Source: Pelagivirga sediminicola (GTDB lineage Bacteria; Pseudomonadota; Alphaproteobacteria; Rhodobacterales; Rhodobacteraceae). From it: DNA of 64,000 nucleotides. Numbering within the stretch: the stretch's first letter is position 1; every line of letters starts with the position of its first letter. The notes below the pieces were generated by a model. It did not search any database. It saw nothing but the letters and a program-made list of their open reading frames with translations, and was not told the origin of the DNA. The position numbers were made by a program, and so were the translations under genes. The stretch is taken from contig NZ_QCYH01000005.1 in the NCBI RefSeq assembly GCF_003072125.1, positions 62,001 to 126,000 of the forward strand. Direction: 5' to 3'. This document shows positions 20,952 to 28,222 of the stretch, in pieces.

Positions 20952-22991
20952 TTAGTCCGCCTCTTGCAGAACGTCCAGAAAGGCGGTGCCAAAGCGTTCG
21001 GCCCGCTTGTCGCCGAGGATGCGCGCCATCTGCGCGGGATCGCGCGGGCGCGTCTCGGCAATCCGGGTGATGAGCGTGTTCGAACAGCTCAGCGGTTTGT
21101 CCAGCCCCTCGGCGCCGCGCGCCAGTTGCTGTTGCACCTCGATCAGGCGGTCATAGACGCTGCCCGCCGTGCGCCCGGCCAGTTTGCGCCTTGCGGGGTG
21201 CATCTGCGCGGCTTCGCCGTTGATGACCGACAGGAACGCGCCCCCGTATTGCTCCAGCTTCTTGGCGCCGACGCCGCCGATCCGCGCCATCTGGTCCAGC
21301 GTGGCGGGGCGAACCTCGGCCATCTCGATCAGGGTGCGGTCGTTGAAGACGATGTAGGCGGGAACGCTCTGCGCCTCGGCAAAGGCCCGGCGCCGCGCCT
21401 TAAGCGCCGAGAGCAGCGGCGCGTCCTCGTCCGACACCAGTGCGCGCACGGCCGGGCGGCGGTCCTTCGTTTGCATCGTGTCGCGGCGCAGGGTGATTTC
21501 CGCCTCGCCCTTCAGGATCGGCACGGCGGGGTCCGTCATGCGCAGCGCGCCGTGGCGTTCGGGATCGGGGCGGACCAGATCATGCCCCATCATCTGCCGG
21601 AAAATCGCCTGCCATCCCTGTTTCGACATATCCTTGCCGACGCCGAAGGTGGGCAGGGCGTCATGTCCGCGCTGGCGCACCTTCTCGGTCAGCTTGCCGG
21701 TCAGCACGTCGATCAGGTGGCCCGCGCCAAAATATTCGCCCGTGCGCAGGATCGCCGACAGCGCCTTGCGCACCGCTTCGGTCCCGTCGAACGTGGCAGG
21801 GGGCGTATCGCACAAGTCGCAATTGCCGCAAGGCTTCGCACCCTCGCCGAAATAGCCCAGCAGTTTGACGCGTCGGCATTCCAGCGCCTCGGCCAGTCCC
21901 AGCAGCGCATTGAGCCGCGCGTGATCGGCCATGCGGCGTTCGGGCGGGGCCAGCCCCTCGTCGATCTGGGAGCGGCGCAGGCGGATATCGTCGGGGCCGT
22001 AAAGCGTGAGGGTTTCGGCCGGGGCGCCGTCGCGGCCCGCGCGGCCGATTTCCTGATAATAGGATTCGATGGATTTGGGCAGGTCCGCATGGGCGACCCA
22101 GCGGATGTCGGGCTTGTCCACGCCCATGCCGAAGGCGACGGTGGCCACCACGATCAGCCCGTCCTCGGTATTGAAGCGCGTCTCGACATGGCGCCGCTCT
22201 CCCGCCTCCATCCCGCCGTTATAGGCAACCGCGTTGTGCCCTGCCTCGCGCAGCGCCTGCGCCAGCGTTTCGGTGCGCGCGCGGGTGCCGCAATAGACGA
22301 TGCCGGACTGCCCCTTGCGCGCCTTGGCAAAGTCCATGATCTGGCGGCGCGGGCTGTGCTTGGCCTGAAAGGCAAGGTGGATGTTGGGCCGGTCGAACCC
22401 GTGCAGGAAGCGTTCGGGCGCGGCGCCGTCGAACAGCTTCTCGATGATCTCGTCCTGCGTCTCCGCGTCCGCCGTGGCGGTGAAGGCGGCCAGCGGCACG
22501 CCCAGCGCGCGGCGCAATTCCCCGATGCGCAGATAATCGGGGCGGAAATCATGGCCCCACTGGCTGACGCAATGCGCCTCGTCCACCGCGATCAGGGTGA
22601 CATTGATCCGCCGCAGCATGCCCATGGCGGACCCGGCGGCGAGCCGTTCGGGCGCGATGTAGAGCAGTTTCAGCCGCCCCGCCTCCAGCGCCTCCCAGAC
22701 GGCTGCGGTCTCCTCCTCAGTGTTGCCGGAGGTGAGCGCGCCGGCCTCGACCCCGGCGGCGCGCAGGGCGCGGACCTGATCGCGCATCAGCGCGATGAGC
22801 GGCGAGATCACCACCGTCACGCCGTCGCGCATCAGCGCGGGCAACTGGAAACACAGCGATTTGCCGCCGCCCGTCGGCATGATCGCCAGCACGTTGCGCC
22901 CTTCGGCCACGGCGGTCACGATTTCCTCCTGACCGGGGCGGAAGGCATCGAATCCGAAGATGTCCCTCAGAAGGGTGGCGGCGGGGGGCAT
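20952..22991 (-). CDS. recQ: ATP-dependent DNA helicase RecQ
   Basis: A 679-residue superfamily 2 3'-5' DNA helicase for recombination and replication-fork repair. It has Walker A (MPTGGGKSLCF), the DEAH box (VDEAHCVSQWGHDFRPDY), motif VI (QEIGRAGRDG), a four-cysteine zinc site (CRRVKLLGYFG, then CGNCDLCD), the RQC winged helix and a C-terminal HRDC domain. It is about 70 residues longer than E. coli RecQ because a second HRDC-like segment follows the first (SNTLITRIAETRPRDPAQMA). It probably forms a unit with yaaA downstream. Confidence 0.97.
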   Translation of the reverse strand: MPPAATLLRDIFGFDAFRPGQEEIVTAVAEGRNVLAIMPTGGGKSLCFQLPALMRDGVTVVISPLIALMRDQVRALRAAGVEAGALTSGNTEEETAAVWEALEAGRLKLLYIAPERLAAGSAMGMLRRINVTLIAVDEAHCVSQWGHDFRPDYLRIGELRRALGVPLAAFTATADAETQDEIIEKLFDGAAPERFLHGFDRPNIHLAFQAKHSPRRQIMDFAKARKGQSGIVYCGTRARTETLAQALREAGHNAVAYNGGMEAGERRHVETRFNTEDGLIVVATVAFGMGVDKPDIRWVAHADLPKSIESYYQEIGRAGRDGAPAETLTLYGPDDIRLRRSQIDEGLAPPERRMADHARLNALLGLAEALECRRVKLLGYFGEGAKPCGNCDLCDTPPATFDGTEAVRKALSAILRTGEYFGAGHLIDVLTGKLTEKVRQRGHDALPTFGVGKDMSKQGWQAIFRQMMGHDLVRPDPERHGALRMTDPAVPILKGEAEITLRRDTMQTKDRRPAVRALVSDEDAPLLSALKARRRAFAEAQSVPAYIVFNDRTLIEMAEVRPATLDQMARIGGVGAKKLEQYGGAFLSVINGEAAQMHPARRKLAGRTAGSVYDRLIEVQQQLARGAEGLDKPLSCSNTLITRIAETRPRDPAQMARILGDKRAERFGTAFLDVLQEAD

Positions 22992-23056
22992 GGAATACCT
23001 GCAAGTTGGCTGTGCTGCTCTTACAAGAGTATTTTCACACTAAGATTCGGTGAACA

Positions 23057-23328
23057 AGTCCCCGCCTGCCTCAGGCGAAGCCGAAAATCACCGGCAGCAC
23101 GTAGGCGCGCAGGGAGATCACCACGATCAGCGCCACCAGCGGCGCCAGTCCCCGCCTGCCTCAGGCGAAGCCGAAAATCACCGGCAGCACGTAGGCGCGC
23201 AGGGAGATCACCACGATCAGCGCCACCAGCGGCGCCAGTCCCCGCCTGCCTCAGGCGAAGCCGAAAATCACCGGCAGCACGTAGGCGCGCAGGGAGATCA
23301 CCACGATCAGCGCCACCAGCGGCGCCAG
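23057..23328. repeat. Three tandem 90-bp copies of the yggT 3' end
   Basis: A 90-bp unit is repeated three times without any difference I can find: 23057-23146, 23147-23236 and 23237-23326 (the match continues two bases). The copy nearest yggT contains its last 25 codons, including the stop. The other two copies lie beyond the stop and are non-coding duplicates. Each unit has a small hairpin, CGCCTG-CCT-CAGGCG (for example 23063-23077), spanning the stop codon. The unit is too long and has no spacers, so it is not a CRISPR. Confidence 0.95.
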
Positions 23329-23538
23329 ATCCAGAGGCCGCGTATCGGGCAGGATATTGCGGATCGGCTGATAGATCGGCTCAAGCAGACGGTTCAGCCC
23401 CTGCCAGATCTGCGCGACAAGCGGCTGGCGCAGATTGAGCACCTGGAAATTGATCAGCCAACTCATGATGATGTGAATGATCATCACGAAATAGACGATG
23501 CTAAGGATCAGTTGCAGGGGTCCGTAAATTGCCAGCAT
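23251..23538 (-). CDS. YggT family membrane protein
   Basis: A 95-residue membrane protein of the YggT family. It has two hydrophobic segments (MLAIYGPLQLILSIVYFVMII at the start and PLVALIVVISLRAYVLPVIFG at the end) around a conserved WLINFQVLN ... RLLEPIYQPIRNILPD loop. Family members are implicated in membrane integrity and osmotic shock tolerance and are often near cell-division genes. The start at 23538 gives the normal family length; an in-frame extension to 23691 is unlike the family. The C-terminal coding sequence is duplicated twice downstream. Confidence 0.92.
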   Translation of the reverse strand: MLAIYGPLQLILSIVYFVMIIHIIMSWLINFQVLNLRQPLVAQIWQGLNRLLEPIYQPIRNILPDTRPLDLAPLVALIVVISLRAYVLPVIFGFA

Positions 23539-23671
23539 GTCGAAAATGTCCTTCCCAAGATACCGAACGAGGTAAGGCGCGGGGGCGCCAAGCGCAAGGG
23601 CGCAGGAAGGGGTTGCCGCGATCCGCGCGGCGCTGTCTTGTCGGCGCGATTGCGCCCGGTGCAAGCCCGGC

Positions 23672-23770
23672 ATCAGGCGGCGGATTGGCACCGGCCCGCT
23701 GATCGGGCTTTTCCTGATCGCTCTGGTGCTGCTAGTCTGGGCAAAACCCCAAGGAGATTCAGACGCATGA
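23672..23770 (+). CDS. Possible small membrane peptide upstream of mepA, no standard start
   Basis: An open frame ends at a TGA that overlaps the mepA ATG and encodes a hydrophobic segment (LIGLFLIALVLLVWAKP) followed by a short polar tail. It looks like a single-pass peptide and the stop/start overlap suggests coupling. However, no ATG, GTG or TTG lies at a suitable place; 23672 is an ATC. It may be chance or a decayed gene. Confidence 0.2.
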   Translation: MRRRIGTGPLIGLFLIALVLLVWAKPQGDSDA

Positions 23771-24669
23771 TGGCATATCTCAGGGCGCTGGCCCTTACCG
23801 CCGCGGCGGCGCTGGCCGCCCCGCTGCCCGCCGCCGCGCAGGGCGTTCCGGCCTCGATGCAGGGCAAGGAGGCGAAACAGTTCTTCGGTGCCGCGCGCGT
23901 CGGATCACGTCAGGCGGCCCAGCCGTTCGGCAGCTATGCCAAGGGCTGCGTGGCCGGCGGCGTGCAGCTGCCCCAGACCGGGCCGACATGGCAGGCGATG
24001 CGCCTGTCGCGCAATCGTAACTGGGGCCATCCCCAACTGGTCGATTTCGTGACCGAGCTGTCGGCCAAGGCTGCGCGCATGGGCTGGCCGGGCCTTTATG
24101 TGGGCGACATGAGCCAGCCGCGCGGCGGCCCGATGCTGAGCGGGCACCGCTCGCACCAGATGGGGCTGGATGCGGATATCTGGCTGATGGCGCCGCCGCG
24201 CCTGAACCTGACGATCCGCGAGCGCGAGAACCTGTCGGCAGTGTCCTACCGGCGCGCCAATGGCGCCTATGTCAATTCGGGCTGGACGCGCGGCCAGCAC
24301 GAGCTGCTGAAGGCCGCGGCCAGCGATCCGCGCGTGGCGCGGATCTTCATCTTTCCGGGTGCCAAGGTGCAGATGTGCAAGGATGAGACGGGCAATCGCG
24401 ACTGGCTGCGCAAGATCCGGCCGTGGTGGGGGCATCACTATCATTTCCACGTGCGGCTGGCCTGCCCGAATGGCGCGCGCGGATGCGTCAACCAGGCGCC
24501 GCCGCCCCCCGGCGATGGCTGTGCCGACGCGCAGCAATGGGTGAACAACATCCTGAACCCGCCAAAGCCCAAGCCGCGCGACCCGAACGCCCCCAAACCC
24601 AAGCCCAAGCGCGAGCTGACGATGACCGATCTGCCGCAGCAATGTGTCGGCGTCTTGCAGTCGCAATAA
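23767..24669 (+). CDS. mepA: Penicillin-insensitive murein endopeptidase
   Basis: A 300-residue secreted LAS-type metallopeptidase (family M74) that cuts D-alanyl-meso-DAP cross-links in peptidoglycan. A signal peptide is clear (residues 1-25, ending AAAQG). Zinc motifs are SGHRSHQMGLDADIW (H127, H130 and D135/D137) and WGHHYHFHVRLACP (around 222-233), and cysteines that form the family's disulfides are present. A proline/lysine-rich linker (about 260-285) precedes the final CVGVLQSQ. AAGGAG lies 10 nt before two consecutive ATG codons. Confidence 0.95.
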   Translation: MMAYLRALALTAAAALAAPLPAAAQGVPASMQGKEAKQFFGAARVGSRQAAQPFGSYAKGCVAGGVQLPQTGPTWQAMRLSRNRNWGHPQLVDFVTELSAKAARMGWPGLYVGDMSQPRGGPMLSGHRSHQMGLDADIWLMAPPRLNLTIRERENLSAVSYRRANGAYVNSGWTRGQHELLKAAASDPRVARIFIFPGAKVQMCKDETGNRDWLRKIRPWWGHHYHFHVRLACPNGARGCVNQAPPPPGDGCADAQQWVNNILNPPKPKPRDPNAPKPKPKRELTMTDLPQQCVGVLQSQ

Positions 24670-24688
24670 GCGGCGTGTGAAATTTGTT

Positions 24689-24717
24689 TTGACATATCAA
24701 AAATTTGTGGCAGGCTA
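24689..24717 (+). promoter_or_regulatory. Candidate promoter of the 24.7-24.9 kb small transcript
   Basis: A consensus -35 TTGACA at 24689-24694 is followed 17 bp later by AGGCTA (24712-24717), a poor -10 hexamer. The surrounding AT-rich stretch is unusual in this GC-rich window. A start near 24724 would give a leader of about 28 nt before the GTG at 24752. Confidence 0.4.
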
Positions 24718-24738
24718 CCTTTGAGTTCAACAAGTGAA

Positions 24739-24870
24739 AGGAGGTGGCCCAGTGTCTATAGAGGTATTGGAGCGAGGTGTCGGAACAGTTGGGGGGGATC
24801 GTATCTGAGGCAGCCCTCGGATATCTGAAACAACCTGATTGGTGCGCCGCATCTAACCGGCCCACCTCCT
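24739..24870 (+). ncRNA. Candidate structured small RNA between mepA and arfB
   Basis: The ends of this 132-nt segment are perfectly complementary: AGGAGGTGG (24739-24747) pairs with CCACCTCCT (24862-24870). An inner hairpin, GTATCTGAGG (24801-24810) with CCTCGGATAT (24815-24824), closes a four-base loop, and GTTG/CAAC can add pairs below it. The result is a rod with a large internal bubble, reminiscent in outline of 6S RNA, but the neighbours (mepA, arfB) are not those of 6S genes and I cannot confirm the family. A terminator follows at 24884. The same bases also hold a plausible tiny reading frame, listed separately. Confidence 0.4.
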
Positions 24871-24872
24871 GA
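24752..24872 (+). other. Tiny ORF with strong ribosome site, split by a G7 run
   Basis: AGGAGG (24739-24744) stands 7 nt before a GTG at 24752, the best ribosome-binding site in the area. The frame runs 18 codons (VSIEVLERGVGTVGGDRI) to a TGA at 24806. Removing one G from the run of seven at 24791-24797 joins it to a second frame that ends at 24870-24872, giving a continuous 39-residue product whose end is YLKQPDWCAASNRPTS. The second frame alone could start at the GTG at 24777 (31 residues). It may be a frameshifted gene, a sequence error in a homopolymer, a slippery site, or chance. Confidence 0.4.
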
Positions 24873-24883
24873 AAACTTCTAGA

Positions 24884-24912
24884 GGGCCGTCCCGGATATG
24901 GGACGGCCCTTT
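24884..24912 (+). terminator. Strong intrinsic terminator before arfB
   Basis: GGGCCGTCCC (24884-24893) and GGGACGGCCC (24900-24909) form a perfect 10-bp stem with a 6-nt loop, followed by TTTCGATTTG. It ends the small transcript and isolates it from arfB. Confidence 0.85.
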
Positions 24913-24945
24913 CGATTTGTCCCGCTCCGCCCTAGATTGAGCCTC

Positions 24946-25368
24946 ATGTTGCGCATCACAGACACCATAGCCATCGAGGATTGGGAACTGACCGAGCAGT
25001 TCGTGCGCGCCAGCGGCCCCGGCGGTCAGAACGTCAACAAGGTGGCCAGCGCGGTCGAGCTGCGCTTCGAGGCCGAGCGCTCGCCCAACCTGCCCGATCC
25101 GGTCAAACGGCGGCTGAAGCGGCTGGCCGGGCGGCGCTGGACGCAGGATGGCACGCTGATCATCCAGTGCGACGAAACGCGCCATCAGGCCCGCAACCGC
25201 GACATCGCCCGCGAAAGGCTGGCCGAGCTGATCCGCAAGGCCAGCGAAAAGCCCAAGCGCCGCATTCCGACCCGGCCGACGCTGGGCTCCAAAAAGCGCA
25301 GGTTGAAGGCCAAGAAGGTGCGCGGCGACGTAAAGGCCCTGCGCGGCAAGGTCGAGGGCCCGGAGTAG
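24946..25368 (+). CDS. arfB: Alternative ribosome-rescue factor ArfB (YaeJ)
   Basis: A 140-residue peptidyl-tRNA hydrolase that frees stalled ribosomes lacking a stop codon. It has the catalytic GGQ loop (SGPGGQNVNKV, G26-G27-Q28) of class I release factors without their codon-reading domains, and the lysine/arginine-rich C-terminal tail (about 105-135, LGSKKRRLKAKKVRGD) that enters the empty mRNA channel. Length is that of YaeJ. The ATG at 24946 lies 34 nt after the terminator hairpin and has only a weak ribosome site. Confidence 0.95.
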   Translation: MLRITDTIAIEDWELTEQFVRASGPGGQNVNKVASAVELRFEAERSPNLPDPVKRRLKRLAGRRWTQDGTLIIQCDETRHQARNRDIARERLAELIRKASEKPKRRIPTRPTLGSKKRRLKAKKVRGDVKALRGKVEGPE

Positions 25369-25503
25369 GCGCCGCGCCCCCTATGCCGCCGCGGCACGTT
25401 TCCGCCCCGATTTTCGCCATATCGCGGCCGCATGGCGCCAGATACTGGTGGCCGGTCCGGGCAATCATATATATCCCATGCCCAAAAGCGCGAAGGGGCT
25501 GAC

Positions 25504-26115
25504 ATGACGAACACACTCTACCAAGGCGATTTGCCGGACGGTCTGGATCTTGGCCCGGTCGTGGCCATCGATTGCGAAACGATGGGGCTGCACCCGCATC
25601 GCGACCGGCTGTGCGTGGTTCAGATGTCGGGCGGGGATGGCAACGCACATCTGGTGCAGATCGCCCGCGGCCAGACCGAAGCGCCGAACCTGTGCGCGAT
25701 GCTGACCGATCCGGACGTGCTGAAGCTGTTTCACTTCGGCCGTTTCGACATCGCGGCGATGCAGAACGCATTCGGCGCCGTCACCGCGCCGGTCTATTGC
25801 ACCAAGATCGCCAGCAAGCTGATCCGCACCTATACGGACCGGCACGGGCTGAAATACCTTCTTCAGGAACTGCTGGGCGTCGATATCTCCAAGCAACAGC
25901 AAAGCTCGGACTGGGGGGCGCCGAAACTGACCGCCGCGCAGCTGGACTATGCGGCATCGGATGTTCTTTATCTGCATCGCCTGCGCGACGAGCTGAACAC
26001 GCGGCTGGTGCGCGAAGGACGGATGGACCTGGCGCAGGCCTGCTTTGATTTTCTGCCGACACGTGCCGGGCTGGACCTGGCCGGATGGCCCGAACAGGAT
26101 ATTTTCTCGCATTGA
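25504..26115 (+). CDS. rnd: Ribonuclease D-like 3'-5' exonuclease
   Basis: A 203-residue DEDDy-type 3'-5' exonuclease. Exo I is AIDCETMGL, Exo II HFGRFDIAAM and Exo III DYAASDVLYL (YxxxD). It consists of the catalytic domain only, about half the length of E. coli RNase D, which adds HRDC domains; this short form is common in alphaproteobacteria. It is expected to trim tRNA and other small RNA 3' ends. It is the first gene of a tight unit with lptC-lptA-lptB: its TGA overlaps the likely lptC start. Confidence 0.93.
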   Translation: MTNTLYQGDLPDGLDLGPVVAIDCETMGLHPHRDRLCVVQMSGGDGNAHLVQIARGQTEAPNLCAMLTDPDVLKLFHFGRFDIAAMQNAFGAVTAPVYCTKIASKLIRTYTDRHGLKYLLQELLGVDISKQQQSSDWGAPKLTAAQLDYAASDVLYLHRLRDELNTRLVREGRMDLAQACFDFLPTRAGLDLAGWPEQDIFSH

Positions 26116-26729
26116 TCCGCCGGGGCGACAATTTTCACACGCGTCTGGTCAACTGGGCCAAGATCATCCTGCCGCTTATTGCGCTGGGCCTGCTGTCGAC
26201 GGTGTTCCTGTTGTCGCAAAAGGTGGATCTGGACCATACGCTGCCGGTGTCGGACGTCGATCTGGCGCAGCGCGCGCATGATCAGGGCGTGACCAATCCC
26301 AGCTTTGCCGGGGTCGCCTCGGGCGGCGAGGAGGTGACGTTTCGCGCCTCCACCGTCCGCCCCGATCCCAGCGATCGCGATATTCTGCTGGCCGATGATG
26401 CTCAGGCGCGGATGCGGCTGAACGGGGGCGGGATCGTCGACATTTTCGCGCGCAACGGCAGGACCGATCAGGCGAAGATGACCGCGCGTCTGGATGGCGA
26501 TGTGCAGGTCGTGACCACGACAGGTTATGACATCCGCACTCAGAGCATCAACGCGCGGTTCAACACGCTCTATGCGGAATCGCCCGGCGCCGTCACCGGC
26601 ACCGGCCCGCCCGGCGATCTCAGCGCCGGGCGCATGGTGCTGACGTCGGACCCCGAAACGGGCAATGCAAATTTGCGGTTCACCGATGGGGTCAAGCTGA
26701 TATACATGCCCGCAAAGTCAAAGGACTGA
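26112..26729 (+). CDS. lptC: LPS export ABC transporter periplasmic protein LptC
   Basis: About 205 residues. A single N-terminal membrane anchor (LVNWAKIILPLIALGLLSTVFLL) is followed by a periplasmic beta-jellyroll-type domain. It takes LPS from the LptBFG transporter and passes it to LptA. The TTG at 26112 overlapping the rnd stop (TTGA) gives the usual family N-terminus (IRRGDNFHTRLVNWAK). An ATG at 26085 would add nine residues within rnd, so the start is uncertain. It is followed directly by lptA and lptB. Confidence 0.88.
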   Translation: MIRRGDNFHTRLVNWAKIILPLIALGLLSTVFLLSQKVDLDHTLPVSDVDLAQRAHDQGVTNPSFAGVASGGEEVTFRASTVRPDPSDRDILLADDAQARMRLNGGGIVDIFARNGRTDQAKMTARLDGDVQVVTTTGYDIRTQSINARFNTLYAESPGAVTGTGPPGDLSAGRMVLTSDPETGNANLRFTDGVKLIYMPAKSKD

Positions 26730-26734
26730 CCGAT

Positions 26735-27229
26735 TTGCCGCGTTTCATTCAAGCCATCCTTTTCTCTTGCTTCATCGCCGCGGCGGGACAGGCGCAGGCC
26801 CAGGGCATGCAGGTGGCCTTTGGCAGCACCGTGCAGGACAGCGGCCTGCCCGTCGAGGTGACGGCCGAGAACCTTGACGTCGACCAAAGCGACGGCACCG
26901 CCATCTTCACCGGCAACGTGTTGATCGGCCAGGGCGAGATGCGCCTGTCGGCGCCCCGTGTTCTGGTCGTGTATCTTGAGGATCGCAGCGGCATCGCACG
27001 CCTGTCCGCGACCGGCGGCGTCACGCTGGTCAGTGGCGAGGACGCGGCCGAGGCGCGCGAGGCCGATTACGACGTGCAGACCGGGATGATCGAAATGTCC
27101 GGAGACGTCTTGCTGGTGCAGGGAACCGCCGCGCTCACGGCGGACCGGATGGCCGTCGATACCGCTGCGGGAACCGCGCGGATGAGCGGCCAGGTCAAGA
27201 CGGTGCTGCAGCCCGAGAAACGGCCGTGA
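26735..27229 (+). CDS. lptA: LPS transport periplasmic protein LptA
   Basis: A 164-residue periplasmic bridge protein that carries LPS between inner and outer membranes. It has a signal peptide (residues 1-23, ending AQAQG) and an OstA-type domain (about 40-155: VEVTAENLDVDQSDGTAIFTGNVLIGQGEMRL, with the repeated beta pattern). The start is a TTG five bases after the lptC stop. Its TGA overlaps the lptB GTG (GTGA). The position between lptC and lptB is the conserved order. Confidence 0.93.
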   Translation: MPRFIQAILFSCFIAAAGQAQAQGMQVAFGSTVQDSGLPVEVTAENLDVDQSDGTAIFTGNVLIGQGEMRLSAPRVLVVYLEDRSGIARLSATGGVTLVSGEDAAEAREADYDVQTGMIEMSGDVLLVQGTAALTADRMAVDTAAGTARMSGQVKTVLQPEKRP

Positions 27230-27996
27230 CGCGCCCCGATCTGCATATCGCCGGGGATCAGGACGACGACACGTCCGGGTTGATCGTGCGCAACCTGCGC
27301 AAAAGCTACAAGAAACGCGTGGTCATTCGCGATGTGAACCTGCGGCTGCGCCAGGGCGAGGTGGCAGCGCTGCTGGGGCCGAACGGGTCCGGCAAGACCA
27401 CGACGTTCTATGCGATCGCCGGCCTGATCTATCCCGAAGGCGGCCGCGTGATCATCGACGGGCGCGACGTGACCAACCTGCCGATGTATCGCCGCGCAAA
27501 GCTGGGCGTTGGATATCTGCCGCAGGAAATGTCCATCTTTCGCGGCCTGTCCGTCGAGGACAACATCATGGCGATCCTCGATATCTCGACACCCGATGCG
27601 CACAAGCGCCGCGAGCGACTGGAAGAGCTTTTGTCCGAATTCTCGGTCGAGCATCTGCGCCGCGCGCCCGCAATGGCCCTGTCGGGCGGCGAGCGGCGGC
27701 GCGTCGAGATCGCGCGCTGCCTGGCCGCCGATCCGAAATACCTGCTGCTGGACGAGCCCTTCGCCGGCGTGGATCCGATCAGTGTCGGCGATATTCGGCA
27801 TCTTGTCGCCGACCTCAAAAAGCGCGGCATCGGCGTGCTGATCACCGATCACAACGTGCGCGAGACGCTGGAAATCGTCGATCGCGCCTATATCCTGCAT
27901 GACGGAACCGTGCTGATGTCAGGCACGCCGGCCGAGGTGGTCGAAAACGAGAACGTGCGCCGCGTCTATCTGGGCGAAAACTTTCGCATTTCCTGA
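27226..27996 (+). CDS. lptB: LPS export ABC transporter ATP-binding protein LptB
   Basis: A 256-residue ABC ATPase that powers LPS extraction by LptFG. Walker A is GPNGSGKTTT, the Q-loop is YLPQEMSIFRGLS, the signature is LSGGERRRVEIARCLA, Walker B is LLLDEPFAGVDP and the switch histidine is in TDHNVRE. An extra N-terminal stretch of about 20 acidic residues precedes the domain. The GTG start overlaps the lptA stop. In many proteobacteria rpoN follows lptB; here the next gene is hpf. Confidence 0.97.
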   Translation: MTRPDLHIAGDQDDDTSGLIVRNLRKSYKKRVVIRDVNLRLRQGEVAALLGPNGSGKTTTFYAIAGLIYPEGGRVIIDGRDVTNLPMYRRAKLGVGYLPQEMSIFRGLSVEDNIMAILDISTPDAHKRRERLEELLSEFSVEHLRRAPAMALSGGERRRVEIARCLAADPKYLLLDEPFAGVDPISVGDIRHLVADLKKRGIGVLITDHNVRETLEIVDRAYILHDGTVLMSGTPAEVVENENVRRVYLGENFRIS

Positions 27997-28024
27997 CGAT
28001 TATCGGCAGATTTCGGCGCCGATG

Positions 28025-28070
28025 CCCTGATCGTCATTGACAAACGCGCCGATAAGCGCGTCAATCAGGG
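28025..28070 (+). other. Interrupted inverted repeat after lptB
   Basis: Three paired blocks surround one loop: CCCTGA/TCAGGG (28025-28030, 28065-28070), ATTGA/TCAAT (28036-28040, 28061-28065, sharing one base with the outer block) and CGCGC/GCGCG (28045-28049, 28056-28060). There is no T run, so it may end the lpt transcript with Rho or lie in the hpf leader. Confidence 0.4.
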
Positions 28071-28148
28071 TATGGCATTTGGAACCTGCAGACGCGTCAT
28101 CTACCTTGATCGGTGTTGAAATCGTTAACTAAATGCCGTTTTCCAGCA

Positions 28149-28178
28149 GCCCTTCCCAACAGCCCGAAGGGCGCTTTT
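28149..28178 (+). promoter_or_regulatory. Hairpin with T run in the hpf leader
   Basis: GCCCTTC (28149-28155) and GAAGGGC (28166-28172) can pair around a 10-nt loop and are followed by GCTTTTGC. It lies 45 bp before hpf. It may be a weak terminator of upstream transcription or an attenuator; no leader peptide is evident. Confidence 0.3.
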
Positions 28179-28222
28179 GCGTCATTCGGGCCGGGGCGGG
28201 CGCGCCTTTTGAAGGAGAGACC

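Noticed and set aside
23057..23328. CRISPR-like array
   Set aside because: The repeats are 90 bp, directly adjacent with no spacers, and derive from the yggT 3' end. No cas genes are present.
23050..23766. A plus-strand coding extension of mepA through the 90-bp repeats
   Set aside because: The frame is open because the unit is 90 bp and contains no plus-strand stop, but the product is a repeat of antisense yggT sequence. The mepA signal peptide begins at 23767.
24739..24870. A 16S rRNA 3'-end fragment or SRP RNA
   Set aside because: Only the short CACCTCCT and AAAGGAGGTG blocks match 16S and its complement. The conserved SRP loop sequences are absent.
27997..28222. An rpoN remnant between lptB and hpf
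   Set aside because: The gap is only 226 bp and none of the six frames shows sigma-54-like sequence.
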